Positions 25,194 through 34,331 are shown, counted from the stretch's first letter. The stretch: 64,000 nt of DNA from Thiomicrorhabdus heinhorstiae (GCF_013391765.2 NZ_JACBGI020000007.1:34583-98582); one strand, 5' to 3'. Notes: generated by a model from the letters alone, not told the origin. Numbers and translations are program-made.

Positions 25194-26117
25194 TTAACCG
25201 TTTTTATCGGGATCGCGCACTTGTTCGCGAAATTGTTGGATGAATGCTGCCACTTTATCATAAGTGCGATCGGACGCTTCTTCAAAACACGAGATTTGCA
25301 TCGCTTTGAGGATCTCCTTTCCTTCGTTGCTCTGATGCAGCTGCCGCAAAGCGATTTGAACTTTTTTGACCAGTTCCGCCGGGACTGTGTCTTTGGCAAT
25401 GACGCTGTTATTGGGCAGGGTTTGCGTCTGCCAGATGACTTTCAACTCTTTCTTCAGCTGAGGTCTTTCTTCGACCATGGACTGCCAGGGAATTGGCCAG
25501 GTTGCGCCGGCATCCGTTTCTCCGTGCAGTACATTCATAATAACCGATTCCTGCGAGCCCACATAACGGTTATCTGCCTGGTTGAGAACGTCAAGCCCGT
25601 GGGTTTTTAAAAAGTATTGCGGTAGCATCGTGGCTGCAAGAGCGGTCGGTGCCGGGTAGCTGATGGATTTGCCGATCAGGTCGCTTGGTTGTCTGATGCC
25701 GCTGTCCTGGCGAACCAGTATCAATCCGCGGAAGTTGTAATCGTCGCCCATTTTGGCAAATACATGGTAGTGGTGTTGAATCGCAAGCAGAGTCTGGTAG
25801 GGATTCGGTAATGCGAAGTCGACACTGCTGCTTTTAAGTTTGTCGTCAAATGCAGGGTAGTCGCGGGAAGCTTCCAGGACGAAGCGTGCCTCGGGGATTT
25901 GCCGGTTAAGATACTCGATTAAAGGGTTGAAGACTTTAAATAGTCGTTCCGGATTATGTAAAGGATGGATTGCAAAGCGGTATTCGTGTTGCGGAACCTG
26001 ACGCTCAGGGTAAAAGGTCGGGTTGTAGTTTGTTTGGGGTGCGGTCGTTTGCTCGTTGCAAGCGCCGAGACAGAGAAGTAATAGTAAGGCGAACCATGTA
26101 ACGATCTGCTTAAACAT
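25194..26117 (-). CDS. PhnD-type substrate-binding lipoprotein
   Basis: ATG 26117 is preferred over the in-frame GTG 15 bases upstream because the signal peptide then starts MFKQIVTWFALLLLLCLGAC, with a lipobox Cys at residue 20. The mature protein is a PhnD/phosphonate-type periplasmic binding fold: YRFAIHPLHNPERLFKVFNPLIEYL, SSSVDFALPNPYQTLL, VGSQESVIMNVLHGETDAGATW. No ABC permease or ATPase is adjacent; instead it is joined to the GGDEF/EAL gene by 9 bp, indicating a sensory rather than transport role. The ligand is unknown (phosphonate, phosphite or another oxyanion are family possibilities). Confidence 0.86.
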   Translation of the reverse strand: MFKQIVTWFALLLLLCLGACNEQTTAPQTNYNPTFYPERQVPQHEYRFAIHPLHNPERLFKVFNPLIEYLNRQIPEARFVLEASRDYPAFDDKLKSSSVDFALPNPYQTLLAIQHHYHVFAKMGDDYNFRGLILVRQDSGIRQPSDLIGKSISYPAPTALAATMLPQYFLKTHGLDVLNQADNRYVGSQESVIMNVLHGETDAGATWPIPWQSMVEERPQLKKELKVIWQTQTLPNNSVIAKDTVPAELVKKVQIALRQLHQSNEGKEILKAMQISCFEEASDRTYDKVAAFIQQFREQVRDPDKNG

Positions 26118-26324
26118 AAACCGAGATGCCACCTGAAATAACCTCGAAATAGAATTCTCTTGATTCTATCAGAGAGACGTCGCCCAAAATAACATTTTAA
26201 TTAATGCGGGTATTATTTACGGTGTATGAGGACGAGCTGCTTGTAGCCCGATATTTAAAAGGGCTTGCAGCCCGGGCAGTAAAGAAGGTGTAACTTTCTT
26301 AAAATTAAACTTTTAACTAAGTTG

Positions 26325-26352
26325 TTGAACTATTAAGAAAAACCGGTATAAT
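26325..26352 (+). promoter_or_regulatory. purE sigma-70 promoter
   Basis: -35 TTGAAC (26325-26330), 16-base spacer, -10 TATAAT (26347-26352), 30 bases before the purE ATG. The 250-bp intergenic region also holds an interrupted inverted repeat around 26231-26270 (GCTGC...AGCCC / GGGCT...GCAGC). Confidence 0.7.
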
Positions 26353-26382
26353 TCACCGCTTTTTAATCCTCAGGGTAATGAG

Positions 26383-26886
26383 ATGACTGAACAGCAAAAG
26401 CCTTTAGTCGGCGTGATTATGGGTTCCAAAAGCGATTGGCCGACCATGAAACATGCAGTAGATATGCTTGAACAGTTTGGCGTGCCTCATGAAGTGAAAG
26501 TGGTTTCAGCACACCGTACTCCGGATCTTATGTTCGAATATGCCGATCAAGCGGAAGAGCGAGGTCTGCAGGTGATCATTGCCGGTGCCGGCGGTGCAGC
26601 TCATCTTCCAGGTATGGTTGCTGCGAAAACCACGATTCCGGTTCTGGGTGTTCCGGTTCAGTCCCGTGCCTTGAGTGGTAAAGATTCTTTGTTGTCGATT
26701 GTACAGATGCCGGGTGGTATTCCGGTCGGAACTTTGGCGATCGGCGATGCAGGTGCAAAGAATGCGGGTATTCTGGCAGCGCAGATTGTTGCTAATCAGG
26801 ATGCCGCAGTCCGCGAAGCGGTTAAAGCCTTTAGAACGCAGCAAACTCAAACGGTTCTGGAACATCCCGATCCGAGAGTTGATTGA
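26383..26886 (+). CDS. purE: N5-carboxyaminoimidazole ribonucleotide mutase
   Basis: A 167-aa class I PurE, converting N5-CAIR to CAIR in purine synthesis. [35 protein letters not shown] and [27 protein letters not shown] are the signature segments. It is followed by purK, which supplies its substrate, after 125 bp containing two hairpins. Confidence 0.97.
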   Translation: MTEQQKPLVGVIMGSKSDWPTMKHAVDMLEQFGVPHEVKVVSAHRTPDLMFEYADQAEERGLQVIIAGAGGAAHLPGMVAAKTTIPVLGVPVQSRALSGKDSLLSIVQMPGGIPVGTLAIGDAGAKNAGILAAQIVANQDAAVREAVKAFRTQQTQTVLEHPDPRVD

Positions 26887-26895
26887 GCGTTTGAT

Positions 26896-26921
26896 CCCGA
26901 AACCGACTGTTCGGTTTTGGG
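26896..26921 (+). other. hairpin after purE
   Basis: CCCGAAACCGA (26896-26906) pairs with TCGGTTTTGGG (26911-26921), 11 bp with one G.U and a 4-base loop, 9 bases after the purE stop. Only a weak pyrimidine run follows. Confidence 0.5.
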
Positions 26922-26951
26922 TGTTTCCTTAAAAGTTGAGTATACATTTGA

Positions 26952-26997
26952 ACCGTAGAGGCGGCATTTTGCTAAAATGCAGCCCTACGGTTTTTTT
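26952..26997 (+). terminator. strong terminator-like hairpin just before purK
   Basis: A long imperfect stem: ACCGTAG, GGC(G)GCATTTT against AAAATGC(A)GCC and CTACGGT (26952-26991), loop GCT, then seven T (26991-26997). It ends 14 bases before the purK ATG, leaving no room for a separate promoter, so it should control read-through from purE. Confidence 0.75.
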
Positions 26998-27011
26998 ATT
27001 TGGAGAAGAGG

Positions 27012-28118
27012 ATGACACCGATTAGTAAACGAGTTGGCGTCTTGGGTGCGGGCCAGTTGGGTCGAATGCTGGCAATCGCCGGTTACCCGCTTGGACAGAA
27101 GTTCGGTTTTTATGGTATGAGTGACGACGAGCCTTCGGCTTTGTTGGGACATATGCATAAGCAATCCGATGATACAGACTCGTTACAAAAACTGGTCGAT
27201 TTTGCCGATGTCATCACTTACGAAAGCGAAAATACCGATGTGGAAACGGTGCGTAAGATCAGTCAGACGACACCGGTCTATCCAGGAGAGAAGTCGCTGT
27301 TTGTCACTCAGCATCGCGGTCGTGAAAAAGGCATGTTCGATCAGCTGGAAATTCCGTGTGCGTCTTATCGCATTGTCGATTCTTTGGAAAGTCTGCAACT
27401 GGCGGTTGACGAGATCGGCGTGCCGGCCATTTTAAAAACCACTACCGAAGGTTATGACGGTAAAGGACAGTTTGTTCTGAAGGAAAAAGAACAGATCGAC
27501 GAGGCCTGGAAGAGTATCGGTGGCCGCGAACTGATTTTAGAAGGCTTTGTCGAATTTCATCGCGAGTTATCGATTGTCGCGGTTCGTAACGCCAATAACG
27601 AACATGTCTATTATCCGTTGGTACAGAATGTTCATCATGAAGGCATTTTGCGTTATACCATTGCGCCGGCCCGCGAAGTCTCTGAAGAAATTCAGCAGCA
27701 GGCCGAGCTTTATATGCAGAAGCTGCTCGACGAGCTGGATCACGTCGGCGTTTTGACTCTGGAGTTGTTCGAAACGACGGACGGTCTGGTGGCCAACGAA
27801 ATGGCGCCTCGAGTGCATAATTCCGGTCATTGGACTATCGAAGGTGCTTTGACTAGCCAGTTTGAAAATCATATCCGTGCGATCTGCGGTTTACCTTTGG
27901 GGTCAACAGAGCCACGTCAGCCGCTGGCGGCAATGATTAATATCATTGGTGAAACCGGCCCGGTTGAGAAGGTGTTGACGATGGATAACGTTTTTCTGCA
28001 TCTTTACGACAAGGCGGAAAGAAAGGGGCGCAAACTCGGCCATATCAATCTGATTGCCGACGATGAAGAGTCGCTGTTCAGCCTGTTCAAAGAGTTGAGC
28101 GATTTCTTGCCGAAATAA
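27012..28118 (+). CDS. purK: N5-carboxyaminoimidazole ribonucleotide synthase
   Basis: ATG 27012 is chosen for GGAG 6 bases upstream; the in-frame TTG at 27000 overlaps the hairpin T tract. A 368-aa ATP-grasp enzyme carboxylating AIR with bicarbonate. VGVLGAGQLGRMLAIAGYPLG, TYESENTDVETV, KTTTEGYDGKGQ and NEMAPRVHNSGHWTIEG are family motifs. It works with PurE. Transcription probably depends on passage through the preceding terminator-like hairpin. Confidence 0.96.
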   Translation: MTPISKRVGVLGAGQLGRMLAIAGYPLGQKFGFYGMSDDEPSALLGHMHKQSDDTDSLQKLVDFADVITYESENTDVETVRKISQTTPVYPGEKSLFVTQHRGREKGMFDQLEIPCASYRIVDSLESLQLAVDEIGVPAILKTTTEGYDGKGQFVLKEKEQIDEAWKSIGGRELILEGFVEFHRELSIVAVRNANNEHVYYPLVQNVHHEGILRYTIAPAREVSEEIQQQAELYMQKLLDELDHVGVLTLELFETTDGLVANEMAPRVHNSGHWTIEGALTSQFENHIRAICGLPLGSTEPRQPLAAMINIIGETGPVEKVLTMDNVFLHLYDKAERKGRKLGHINLIADDEESLFSLFKELSDFLPK

Positions 28119-28155
28119 TCGGCGACCAATGTCGTTAGTACTTTTAATCCGTGTT

Positions 28156-29610
28156 TTAGCCGATCAGGCGTCCGATTTTTGGTGGTAGCAGCGAAGGGAT
28201 TAAACCGGCTGCTCCAGTTTCTTTGAAACATTCATCTGCGGCCGCAGCATGGATATAAACGGCTGTGCAGGCGGCCTCAAAAGGCGTCATGCCTCTTGCC
28301 CAAAGCGCGGCAACCACTCCGGTCAATACATCACCCATACCGCCGACTGCCATCCCCGGATTGCCGAGAGGGCATAATTCCAGGCGATTACCGTCATAAA
28401 TCAGGCTGCCTTTGCCTTTGAGAATCACCACGCCGCCGTACTTTTTCTGGATTGCTTTGATGGCACCGACACGATCCTGCTGAATTCTTCGGCTGTCGCT
28501 GTCGAGCAAAACGGCCGCTTCTCCCGGATGGGGAGTGAGAATCTGTTGAGGGTTGAATACAGGCGTTTTCGCCAGCCATTTCAGAGCATCGGCATCGAAT
28601 ACCTTAGGTAAGTTATTTTGAGAGCAGGTTTGGTAGAGTTGACCGCTCCAATCATCGAGGCCCAGTCCCGGTCCAAGAGCCAATAGATCACTCTGTCTAA
28701 GCTGTTCGCTCAAAGCCTCGGGCGGATAGCACATTAATTCGGGTTGTTGTTGCGTCAGCGGGATAAGATGTTGGGTATCGCTGATGATTTTGGTCAAGCC
28801 GGCGCCGCTATGCAGGCAGGCCGAAGCGCTCAGTTGAATCGCACCCATCATATTGCGGTGACCTCCGACCAGAAGCACGTGCCCCATGCGGCCTTTATGA
28901 TTGTCGGCACTGAGAGTTGGTATCAGTGGTTGCCATTCATTCAACTCATGGCTATAAGCCACGGGCGAAATATGTTGCGGTAGATTGGCGTGCAGGTCAA
29001 AGTAATGAATCTGGCCGCAAAAGTCCGGACCGAGGTGGGTGTAGAGACCGACTTTTCGGGTTAGGAAAGTACAGGTGTGTTCGGCCTTGATTGCACAGCC
29101 GAAGTGCTTGCCGCTATCGGCATCCAGTCCGCTGGGAAGGTCGGCGCTGATGACCGGGCAGGGGCTGGTGTTGACGGTTTCGATTAGTTGTACGCTTGCC
29201 TGATTTAACGGCCGGTTGAGACCGATGCCGAAAAGGGCGTCGATCAGTAGATCGGTCTTACCCAGTTCCTGTGAAAAAACCTCAAGGTCATTCAGTGGGC
29301 GAATATCAGCGTTGAGAGCTTTAAGCTCGTTTAAACAGCTTAAGGCATCGCCGTGCATATTTTCATTGGACAGAAATACGCTGACATCCAGGCCGGCAAG
29401 CAATGCGAATTGCGCACAGGCCAAACCGTCTCCGCCGTTATTGCCCGTGCCACATAGAACTAGCAGTTTTTGCGCATGCGGATAATGACTTTGCACGGTG
29501 GCAAACAGATGCCATGCCGCTCGTTTCATCAGTTTCAGGCCGGGTTCACCCTCGTCGATGATGCGCCGGTCAATTTCTTTGCTCTGCTGGGCATTAAATA
29601 AAGCAATCAT
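28156..29610 (-). CDS. nnrD: bifunctional NAD(P)HX epimerase / dehydratase
   Basis: A 484-aa metabolite-repair enzyme. The N-terminal YjeF_N domain (VLCGTGNNGGDGLACAQ, DALFGIGLNRPL, SADLPSGLDADSG) epimerises R/S-NAD(P)HX. The C-terminal ribokinase-like domain (GHVLLVGGHRNMMGAIQLSA, LTPHPGEAAVLL, GNPGMAVGGMGDVLTGVVAALWA) dehydrates NAD(P)HX using ADP. It is last in the group midA-like, uppP, vanZ-like, nnrD, and convergent with purK. Confidence 0.95.
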   Translation of the reverse strand: MIALFNAQQSKEIDRRIIDEGEPGLKLMKRAAWHLFATVQSHYPHAQKLLVLCGTGNNGGDGLACAQFALLAGLDVSVFLSNENMHGDALSCLNELKALNADIRPLNDLEVFSQELGKTDLLIDALFGIGLNRPLNQASVQLIETVNTSPCPVISADLPSGLDADSGKHFGCAIKAEHTCTFLTRKVGLYTHLGPDFCGQIHYFDLHANLPQHISPVAYSHELNEWQPLIPTLSADNHKGRMGHVLLVGGHRNMMGAIQLSASACLHSGAGLTKIISDTQHLIPLTQQQPELMCYPPEALSEQLRQSDLLALGPGLGLDDWSGQLYQTCSQNNLPKVFDADALKWLAKTPVFNPQQILTPHPGEAAVLLDSDSRRIQQDRVGAIKAIQKKYGGVVILKGKGSLIYDGNRLELCPLGNPGMAVGGMGDVLTGVVAALWARGMTPFEAACTAVYIHAAAADECFKETGAAGLIPSLLPPKIGRLIG

Positions 29611-29629
29611 TCAAATACCGCCTGTCGAT

Positions 29630-29989
29630 TTAACGTATGAATCGTTTTAATCGGTCAGCCCCGTGATTGGCAAGCAGCCAGGCCGCTAAAACCCCGCTGG
29701 TGTTGGCGAGCATATCGAAGGGGTCGAACTGACGATGAAAATGGGGTTGAATCATTTCCATCATAACGCCGATACCGATCAAAAGCACGGCGATAAGTAC
29801 TCTTCTTTGTGTTCGGTATAGCTGAGAAAACCACAGCATGGCAATAAAATAGGCAATAAAGTGGTCGACCTTGTCGATAAAGCGAAATTTCACCGGGTGA
29901 TATACGGAGAAAAGAGAGAGGTAGACGATTATTGCGAGAATCGTCAAACCTCCCAGTAGCCACAAGGTGCGAATCATATTGGCGAACAC
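29630..29989 (-). CDS. VanZ-like membrane protein
   Basis: A 119-aa protein with about four membrane helices. The VanZ-like pattern includes FRFIDKVDHFIAYFIAMLWFSQL and a later GVMMEMIQPHFHRQFDPFDMLANTSGVLAAWLL. The general family has no firm biochemical role; some members confer teicoplanin resistance. It lies between uppP (44 bp) and nnrD (19 bp), consistent with envelope context. Confidence 0.82.
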   Translation of the reverse strand: MFANMIRTLWLLGGLTILAIIVYLSLFSVYHPVKFRFIDKVDHFIAYFIAMLWFSQLYRTQRRVLIAVLLIGIGVMMEMIQPHFHRQFDPFDMLANTSGVLAAWLLANHGADRLKRFIR

Positions 29990-30033
29990 TCGATTAAGTG
30001 CGGCATGCTAAGGCTGAATGCTCCGACGCTGGA

Positions 30034-30801
30034 TTAAACAAATAGTGCAAGCAATACGACCCCGAATGCGATTCGGTAGATACCGAATGCGTTAAAGGTG
30101 AAGCGTTGCAGGAATGCCATAAAGAGTTTGATTGTTGCATATGCAACCACAAACGACACCACAAAACCGACCAGCAATGGTGTAAAGCTGGTATCGGCAA
30201 ACTCCTGATAGTGTTTTAGGAAGTCATATCCCGAGGCAGCCGCCAATACCGGAAGCGCCAGAAGGAATGAAAACTCGGCACTGGCCTTGCGGTTCAAACC
30301 AACCAGCATGGCGCCGACAATACTGGCTCCGGCGCGACTGGTGCCAGGAACGAGCGCAAATGCTTGCGCCACGCCGACCCACATTGCCTGCTTGTAGGTC
30401 ATCTGCTCAATGTCGGAAATTTTGTGTTCGTCTTCACGATAGAAACGTTCCAGAAGCAGAAAGATAATACCGCCGATAATAAAGCCCCAGGCCACGACCT
30501 GCACGCTGAACAGCTCCTTTATCAGGTCGCTGAAGATGAATCCGATAATACCGATCGGCAGGAAGGCAATCGTTACCTTGACCCATAGCGGCCAGTGGCT
30601 GAGGCGAAAATATTGTTGGTAGTTGAAAACCACCGCCAAGATGGCGGCTAACTGGATAATGACCTCAAAAGCTGAGTTCTGGTCAGTTTGCTCCAGGCCG
30701 AGCCAATCGCTGACAACGATCAGGTGTCCGGTTGACGAGATCGGTAAGAACTCGGTAATGCCTTCAATAATGCCGAGTATAAACGCTTGGTACAGTTCCA
30801 T
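30034..30801 (-). CDS. uppP: undecaprenyl-diphosphatase
   Basis: A 255-aa BacA-type membrane phosphatase that recycles undecaprenyl pyrophosphate, the lipid carrier of cell-wall synthesis. [20 protein letters not shown] near the N-terminus and [21 protein letters not shown] in the middle are the two catalytic inverted repeats. About eight membrane helices. Its overexpression typically gives bacitracin tolerance in the family. Confidence 0.96.
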   Translation of the reverse strand: MELYQAFILGIIEGITEFLPISSTGHLIVVSDWLGLEQTDQNSAFEVIIQLAAILAVVFNYQQYFRLSHWPLWVKVTIAFLPIGIIGFIFSDLIKELFSVQVVAWGFIIGGIIFLLLERFYREDEHKISDIEQMTYKQAMWVGVAQAFALVPGTSRAGASIVGAMLVGLNRKASAEFSFLLALPVLAAASGYDFLKHYQEFADTSFTPLLVGFVVSFVVAYATIKLFMAFLQRFTFNAFGIYRIAFGVVLLALFV

Positions 30802-30826
30802 GGGCCATCCTTGAATTTATGGGTGT

Positions 30827-32014
30827 TTAAAGCTGGTGACGAAGGTCGCGAACCGAAAATCCGATCAGGGATTTTTCGATTCCTTTGGTTAAAGCGATGA
30901 CCTTAAAGGTTTCGCCCATCTCATCCGGTAGGGTGAGGGTTTTGATTTGTTGCGCTGTGCGAATCTGTTGTCCTAAATCCATCTCGGGATCGACGGACAT
31001 TTCCAATAAGCCGCTGCCCATTAAAAAGTGCGCCTGAGTGGTAAATCCGGCGACTTTGAAGCCGTTATCGTAAGCGGCTTCCGCTACGGCGGTAAAGTCG
31101 ACATGGGCGGTGATGTCCTGCAATCCGGGATAAAAAAACGGGTTCTGGTGCGCTCGATGTTGATAGTGACATCTTAAGGTCCCCATGACGCGCGCCGCTT
31201 GGTAGTATTCCTGACGAGTATAGCCGTAATCGACCAACAGCAAAGCGCCTTGAGCGATTACCGAGGTCAAACTCTTGATCCACGGCGACAGGTTGAGGTT
31301 GATTTCGGTCTCGTAGCCGAGATCCGATACCTTGCCGATATGCTTGATCAACTGATTAGCGAACTTTTGCAAGGAACCATGGGTAATGGTCTGGTAGTCC
31401 CAGATGAACTCGCTGTTCTGTTCGTTATAGTCAACAAATCCCTGCAAAGCTCTATCCGGTTCGATGCGCAGGCGTTCAAACGGCATCGCATCCAGAACTT
31501 CGTTGGCAAGTACCACTGCGGAAATCGCCGTACTTGGCAGAGACTCCAGCCAGACTACTTTTTGCATCGACTCTTTCGGCAGGTGAGCTTTAAGCGTTTC
31601 TTGCTGTCTTTGTCTTAAATCCGCGCTGAGTTCGAGGATGTAGTAGCGTTCAAGATTCTGTCCGATGGCCGATAACTCTAGAAGAATATCCTTGGCCATG
31701 ACGCCACTTCCGGCACCGAATTCAAGAATGTTGGGATGCTCTAGCTCGGCTAGAATTTGTGCGCTTTGTCGAGCAAGGCAACGGGAGAAGATCGGTGAAA
31801 CTTCCGGCGCGGTGATAAAGTCACCCTGGGGGCCGATTTTAGGCAATCCGCTGGCGTAATAGCCCAATCCCGGTGCGTACAACGCCATTTGCATATACTT
31901 GGAGAAAGCGATAGGGCCGTGGCGTTTTATCTGTTTAGCGATGAGACGTTGCAGTTGTGCGCTGTGAGCTTGGGCGTCTTCCGACGGTTGAGGTAAGGAT
32001 TTGTGGTTTGCCAT
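30827..32014 (-). CDS. MidA/NDUFAF7-type SAM-dependent methyltransferase
   Basis: A 395-aa protein of the family that in mitochondria methylates an Arg of complex I subunit NDUFS2. GPIAFSKYMQMALYAPGLGYYASG, GDFITAPEVSPIFSRCLARQ and LEFGAGSGVMAKDIL (SAM motif I) are clear. ANEVLDAMPFERLRI and VDYGYTRQEYY complete the pattern. In bacteria the substrate is not established. It heads a minus-strand group with uppP 25 bp downstream. Confidence 0.9.
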   Translation of the reverse strand: MANHKSLPQPSEDAQAHSAQLQRLIAKQIKRHGPIAFSKYMQMALYAPGLGYYASGLPKIGPQGDFITAPEVSPIFSRCLARQSAQILAELEHPNILEFGAGSGVMAKDILLELSAIGQNLERYYILELSADLRQRQQETLKAHLPKESMQKVVWLESLPSTAISAVVLANEVLDAMPFERLRIEPDRALQGFVDYNEQNSEFIWDYQTITHGSLQKFANQLIKHIGKVSDLGYETEINLNLSPWIKSLTSVIAQGALLLVDYGYTRQEYYQAARVMGTLRCHYQHRAHQNPFFYPGLQDITAHVDFTAVAEAAYDNGFKVAGFTTQAHFLMGSGLLEMSVDPEMDLGQQIRTAQQIKTLTLPDEMGETFKVIALTKGIEKSLIGFSVRDLRHQL

Positions 32015-32169
32015 AGTGTCGATTTAAATGAATGGGTCGTGAAGTTTCTCTAACTCAAGGAAACGGTTCGGATATGATTTTGTTATTATGCTATAAACCT
32101 GAGCCGACAACCACAAGAAGCATGTTTTTATGTATTTTGCGGTAAGAGGGATAGTGCTGGGAGGTGCAG

Positions 32170-32634
32170 ATGAAGGTTGGTATCCAGAAGTTGCATGAGA
32201 ACGAATGGCTGGTGCATGTCGGTTTTGCCAGTGTCAAAATGGATCGCTTTTCGGTTGAGTTATTGGCGATTGCATTAGAAAGTCTAGGCATTCTTGATCA
32301 CGGCGAAGAGCATTCCGAATTGAACGGTTATCTCAAGCTCGGGCTGCGTATTAAGGATTTGAAAGACCTGGATCTGCAAAAATTATTATCCGAGCTGGAA
32401 TTAAGCGATCTGGTGTTGTTCCTGCTGGCGGCGGAAGATGATGAGTTGAAGCAAAAAGTCGAACATAATATGGGGTCGATGCTTTGCAAACAGTTAAACG
32501 AAGATCTTAAAGTGACGGCCTGCCCGGATGAACAAACGCTTAAACCAGCCATTCGCCGTATAGTGGAAAAGAGTTTCGAGCTGGAAACCAAAGGTGTGAT
32601 CGAGTTCGCATCGGCGACGGCTCGTTATATTTAA
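32170..32634 (+). CDS. FliG C-terminal-domain-like protein (first of a pair)
   Basis: ATG 32170 follows GGAGG by 5 bases; an in-frame GTG overlaps that site and is less likely. The protein has 154 aa. Residues about 55-140 (LKDLDLQKLLSELELSDLVLFLLAAEDDELKQKVEHNMGSMLCKQLNEDL) follow the FliG C-terminal pattern in which a motor protein repeat ends in NMS-like and a helix with EDL. The N-terminal 50 residues are not FliG-like. A true FliG is larger, with N and middle domains, so this is a stand-alone relative. It is 23 bp before a second such gene. Confidence 0.68.
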   Translation: MKVGIQKLHENEWLVHVGFASVKMDRFSVELLAIALESLGILDHGEEHSELNGYLKLGLRIKDLKDLDLQKLLSELELSDLVLFLLAAEDDELKQKVEHNMGSMLCKQLNEDLKVTACPDEQTLKPAIRRIVEKSFELETKGVIEFASATARYI

Positions 32635-32657
32635 GCATTCCGGGGCTGGAGGTGAAT

Positions 32658-33149
32658 ATGATGGAAATTTCAGCAAGGAGAGGTGATGACGGGGCCTATA
32701 TTCTGCAATTAGGCAATGTTGAATTCGACCTTCCGGAAGATGTCGTGGATGCATTGTACGAAGTGGTCGATCAGCGCCTTCACCATGCCGAGAACCTGGA
32801 TGATGAAAATCTGAAAGAGAAGATTACTTTCTACCATAACCTAGCAACCAAAATCGCCGGTATTGATGATCGTTTAGTGCAGAAATTCGCGCCAAAAGTT
32901 TCTGCCGAGCAGCTGGTGACGATTGCCCGTCTGGCCGAGGGGGATGTTCTTTATAATAAGATTTTGCGAAATCTTTCCCGGCAAAATCGTCGTCAGTTTG
33001 AAGACGATTATGCACATATGGACAAGATTACCGAGCAGCATGCGTGCTATCACATGGAACAGATGGTGCCTTTGATCAAGCAGGCGGCTGCAGAACATAA
33101 AGCCTTGCAGGACGAGATTCGCCAGGAACAGGTCGGCGAATTGGAATAA
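32658..33149 (+). CDS. FliG C-terminal-domain-like protein (second of a pair)
   Basis: ATG 32658 (or 32661) follows GGAGG at 5 to 8 bases. The protein has 163 aa. The part around VSAEQLVTIARLAEGDVLYNKILRNLSRQNRRQFEDDY has the same layout as the FliG C-terminal repeat, with NLSRQNRR in place of NMSxRAA. The N-terminal 60 residues (VEFDLPEDVVDALYEVVDQRL) are unrecognised. Very likely co-transcribed with the preceding gene; the function is unknown and a motor-linked role is only a possibility. Confidence 0.66.
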   Translation: MMEISARRGDDGAYILQLGNVEFDLPEDVVDALYEVVDQRLHHAENLDDENLKEKITFYHNLATKIAGIDDRLVQKFAPKVSAEQLVTIARLAEGDVLYNKILRNLSRQNRRQFEDDYAHMDKITEQHACYHMEQMVPLIKQAAAEHKALQDEIRQEQVGELE

Positions 33150-33170
33150 TGCAACTCGCGCAATGCCGCT

Positions 33171-33551
33171 TTAAGTACGGTGTCTAAACAGTTTCAAACC
33201 GACTGTATCTGCTTTTTCTACCGCCAGAGGTTTCCCGACTTTTAATTGAATTGTTTCGATAAGTGGGTGTTGCTCGAATAAAAAAGCACAAATGTTTTCG
33301 CATAGAGTTTCCAGTAGTTCGACGCGACTGTTGGTAACCAGTTCACCAATCTGGTCGGCGACTTCCTTATAACTGACGGTATCGTCTATGTGATCGCTAT
33401 CGGCGGCATTTTTAATTTTTACCCCCATCTCGACATCGAAGTTAAGTGGTTGCGTCTGCTCTCTCTCCCAATCATAGATACCGATAATCGCTTCGGTTTT
33501 CAGGTTTTCAATATAAATAATGTCTAAATCTGTCGGCATAGTCGTGTCCAT
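33171..33551 (-). CDS. folB: dihydroneopterin aldolase
   Basis: The core starts DIIYIENLKTEAIIGIYDWEREQTQPLNFDVEMG, as in E. coli FolB, and continues to KVGKPLAVEKADTVGLKLFR. ATG 33551 or 33539 gives the family's usual 120-126 aa; the frame is open further upstream to 33623, but neither site has a strong ribosome binding sequence. FolB converts dihydroneopterin in folate synthesis. It is divergent from plsY, a frequent arrangement in gammaproteobacteria. Confidence 0.9.
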   Translation of the reverse strand: MDTTMPTDLDIIYIENLKTEAIIGIYDWEREQTQPLNFDVEMGVKIKNAADSDHIDDTVSYKEVADQIGELVTNSRVELLETLCENICAFLFEQHPLIETIQLKVGKPLAVEKADTVGLKLFRHRT

Positions 33552-33693
33552 TGCTGCGCTGGGAGAAGTAAGATGAATTGTCACGACATCATTATCTACT
33601 TCTAGTAGAATCATGCAATTCAAAGAAAATAGAAAAAAATGGCAACGCTGATCCGATCCGGGTCCGTTGTTGAGTGCTGGGGAGTAGAAAAAT

Positions 33694-34296
33694 ATGGAAT
33701 TGGCGATTGGAATTGTTGCGGCCTATTTACTTGGATCGGTTTCGGCGGCGATTATTGTTTGTCGAGTGATGGGGCTGCCTGATCCGCGCCTTGACGGTTC
33801 GGGAAATCCGGGGGCGACGAATGTTAAGCGCCTGTACGGAAATAAACCGGCGGCGATTACCCTGGCCGGTGATTTTCTTAAGGGTGTGATCCCGGTTATT
33901 ATCGGTCACCAGCTACAGTGGGCGCCTTTGGATATTATCCTGTTGGGCTTTGCCGCTTTTATCGGTCATCTCTATCCGGTGTTTTTCGGTTTTAGAGGCG
34001 GTAAAGGTGTGGCGACCATGCTCGGCGTTATGCTAGGTTTGGCCTGGCCGATCGGCCTAGCGGTTATTGGTGCTTGGCTTTTTGTTGCCAAGGTGCTGAA
34101 AATTTCCTCATTGTCGGCATTGATCGCGACTTTTTTGGCGCCGTTTTTCTGGTATCTGTACGGCGCCGATTCCAGCTGGATTTGGATCACGGCGTTAATG
34201 ACGGCGATTCTGTTTTGGCGTCATCGCAGCAATATCGGACGCCTGCTGCGCGGTGAAGAGAGTCTGATTAAAAAGAAAGCAGAGTCTAAAGATTAA
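33694..34296 (+). CDS. plsY: glycerol-3-phosphate acyltransferase PlsY
   Basis: A 200-aa inner-membrane enzyme using acyl-phosphate to acylate glycerol-3-phosphate. AAYLLGSVSAAIIVCRVMGLPDPRLDGSGNPGATNVKRL, AAFIGHLYPVFFGFRGGKGVAT and the C-terminal FWRHRSNIGRLLRGEE are the three conserved PlsY motifs. About five membrane helices. Divergent from folB, convergent with tsaD. Confidence 0.97.
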   Translation: MELAIGIVAAYLLGSVSAAIIVCRVMGLPDPRLDGSGNPGATNVKRLYGNKPAAITLAGDFLKGVIPVIIGHQLQWAPLDIILLGFAAFIGHLYPVFFGFRGGKGVATMLGVMLGLAWPIGLAVIGAWLFVAKVLKISSLSALIATFLAPFFWYLYGADSSWIWITALMTAILFWRHRSNIGRLLRGEESLIKKKAESKD

Positions 34297-34331
34297 ATCT
34301 GTAGAAGCGAATTTTTAGACTGCACGGACAA

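Noticed and set aside
32100..32169. A sigma-28 promoter (GCCGACAA) before the FliG-like pair.
   Set aside because: The -10-like element matches 7/8, but the sequence 11 bases upstream has no TAAAG-type -35.
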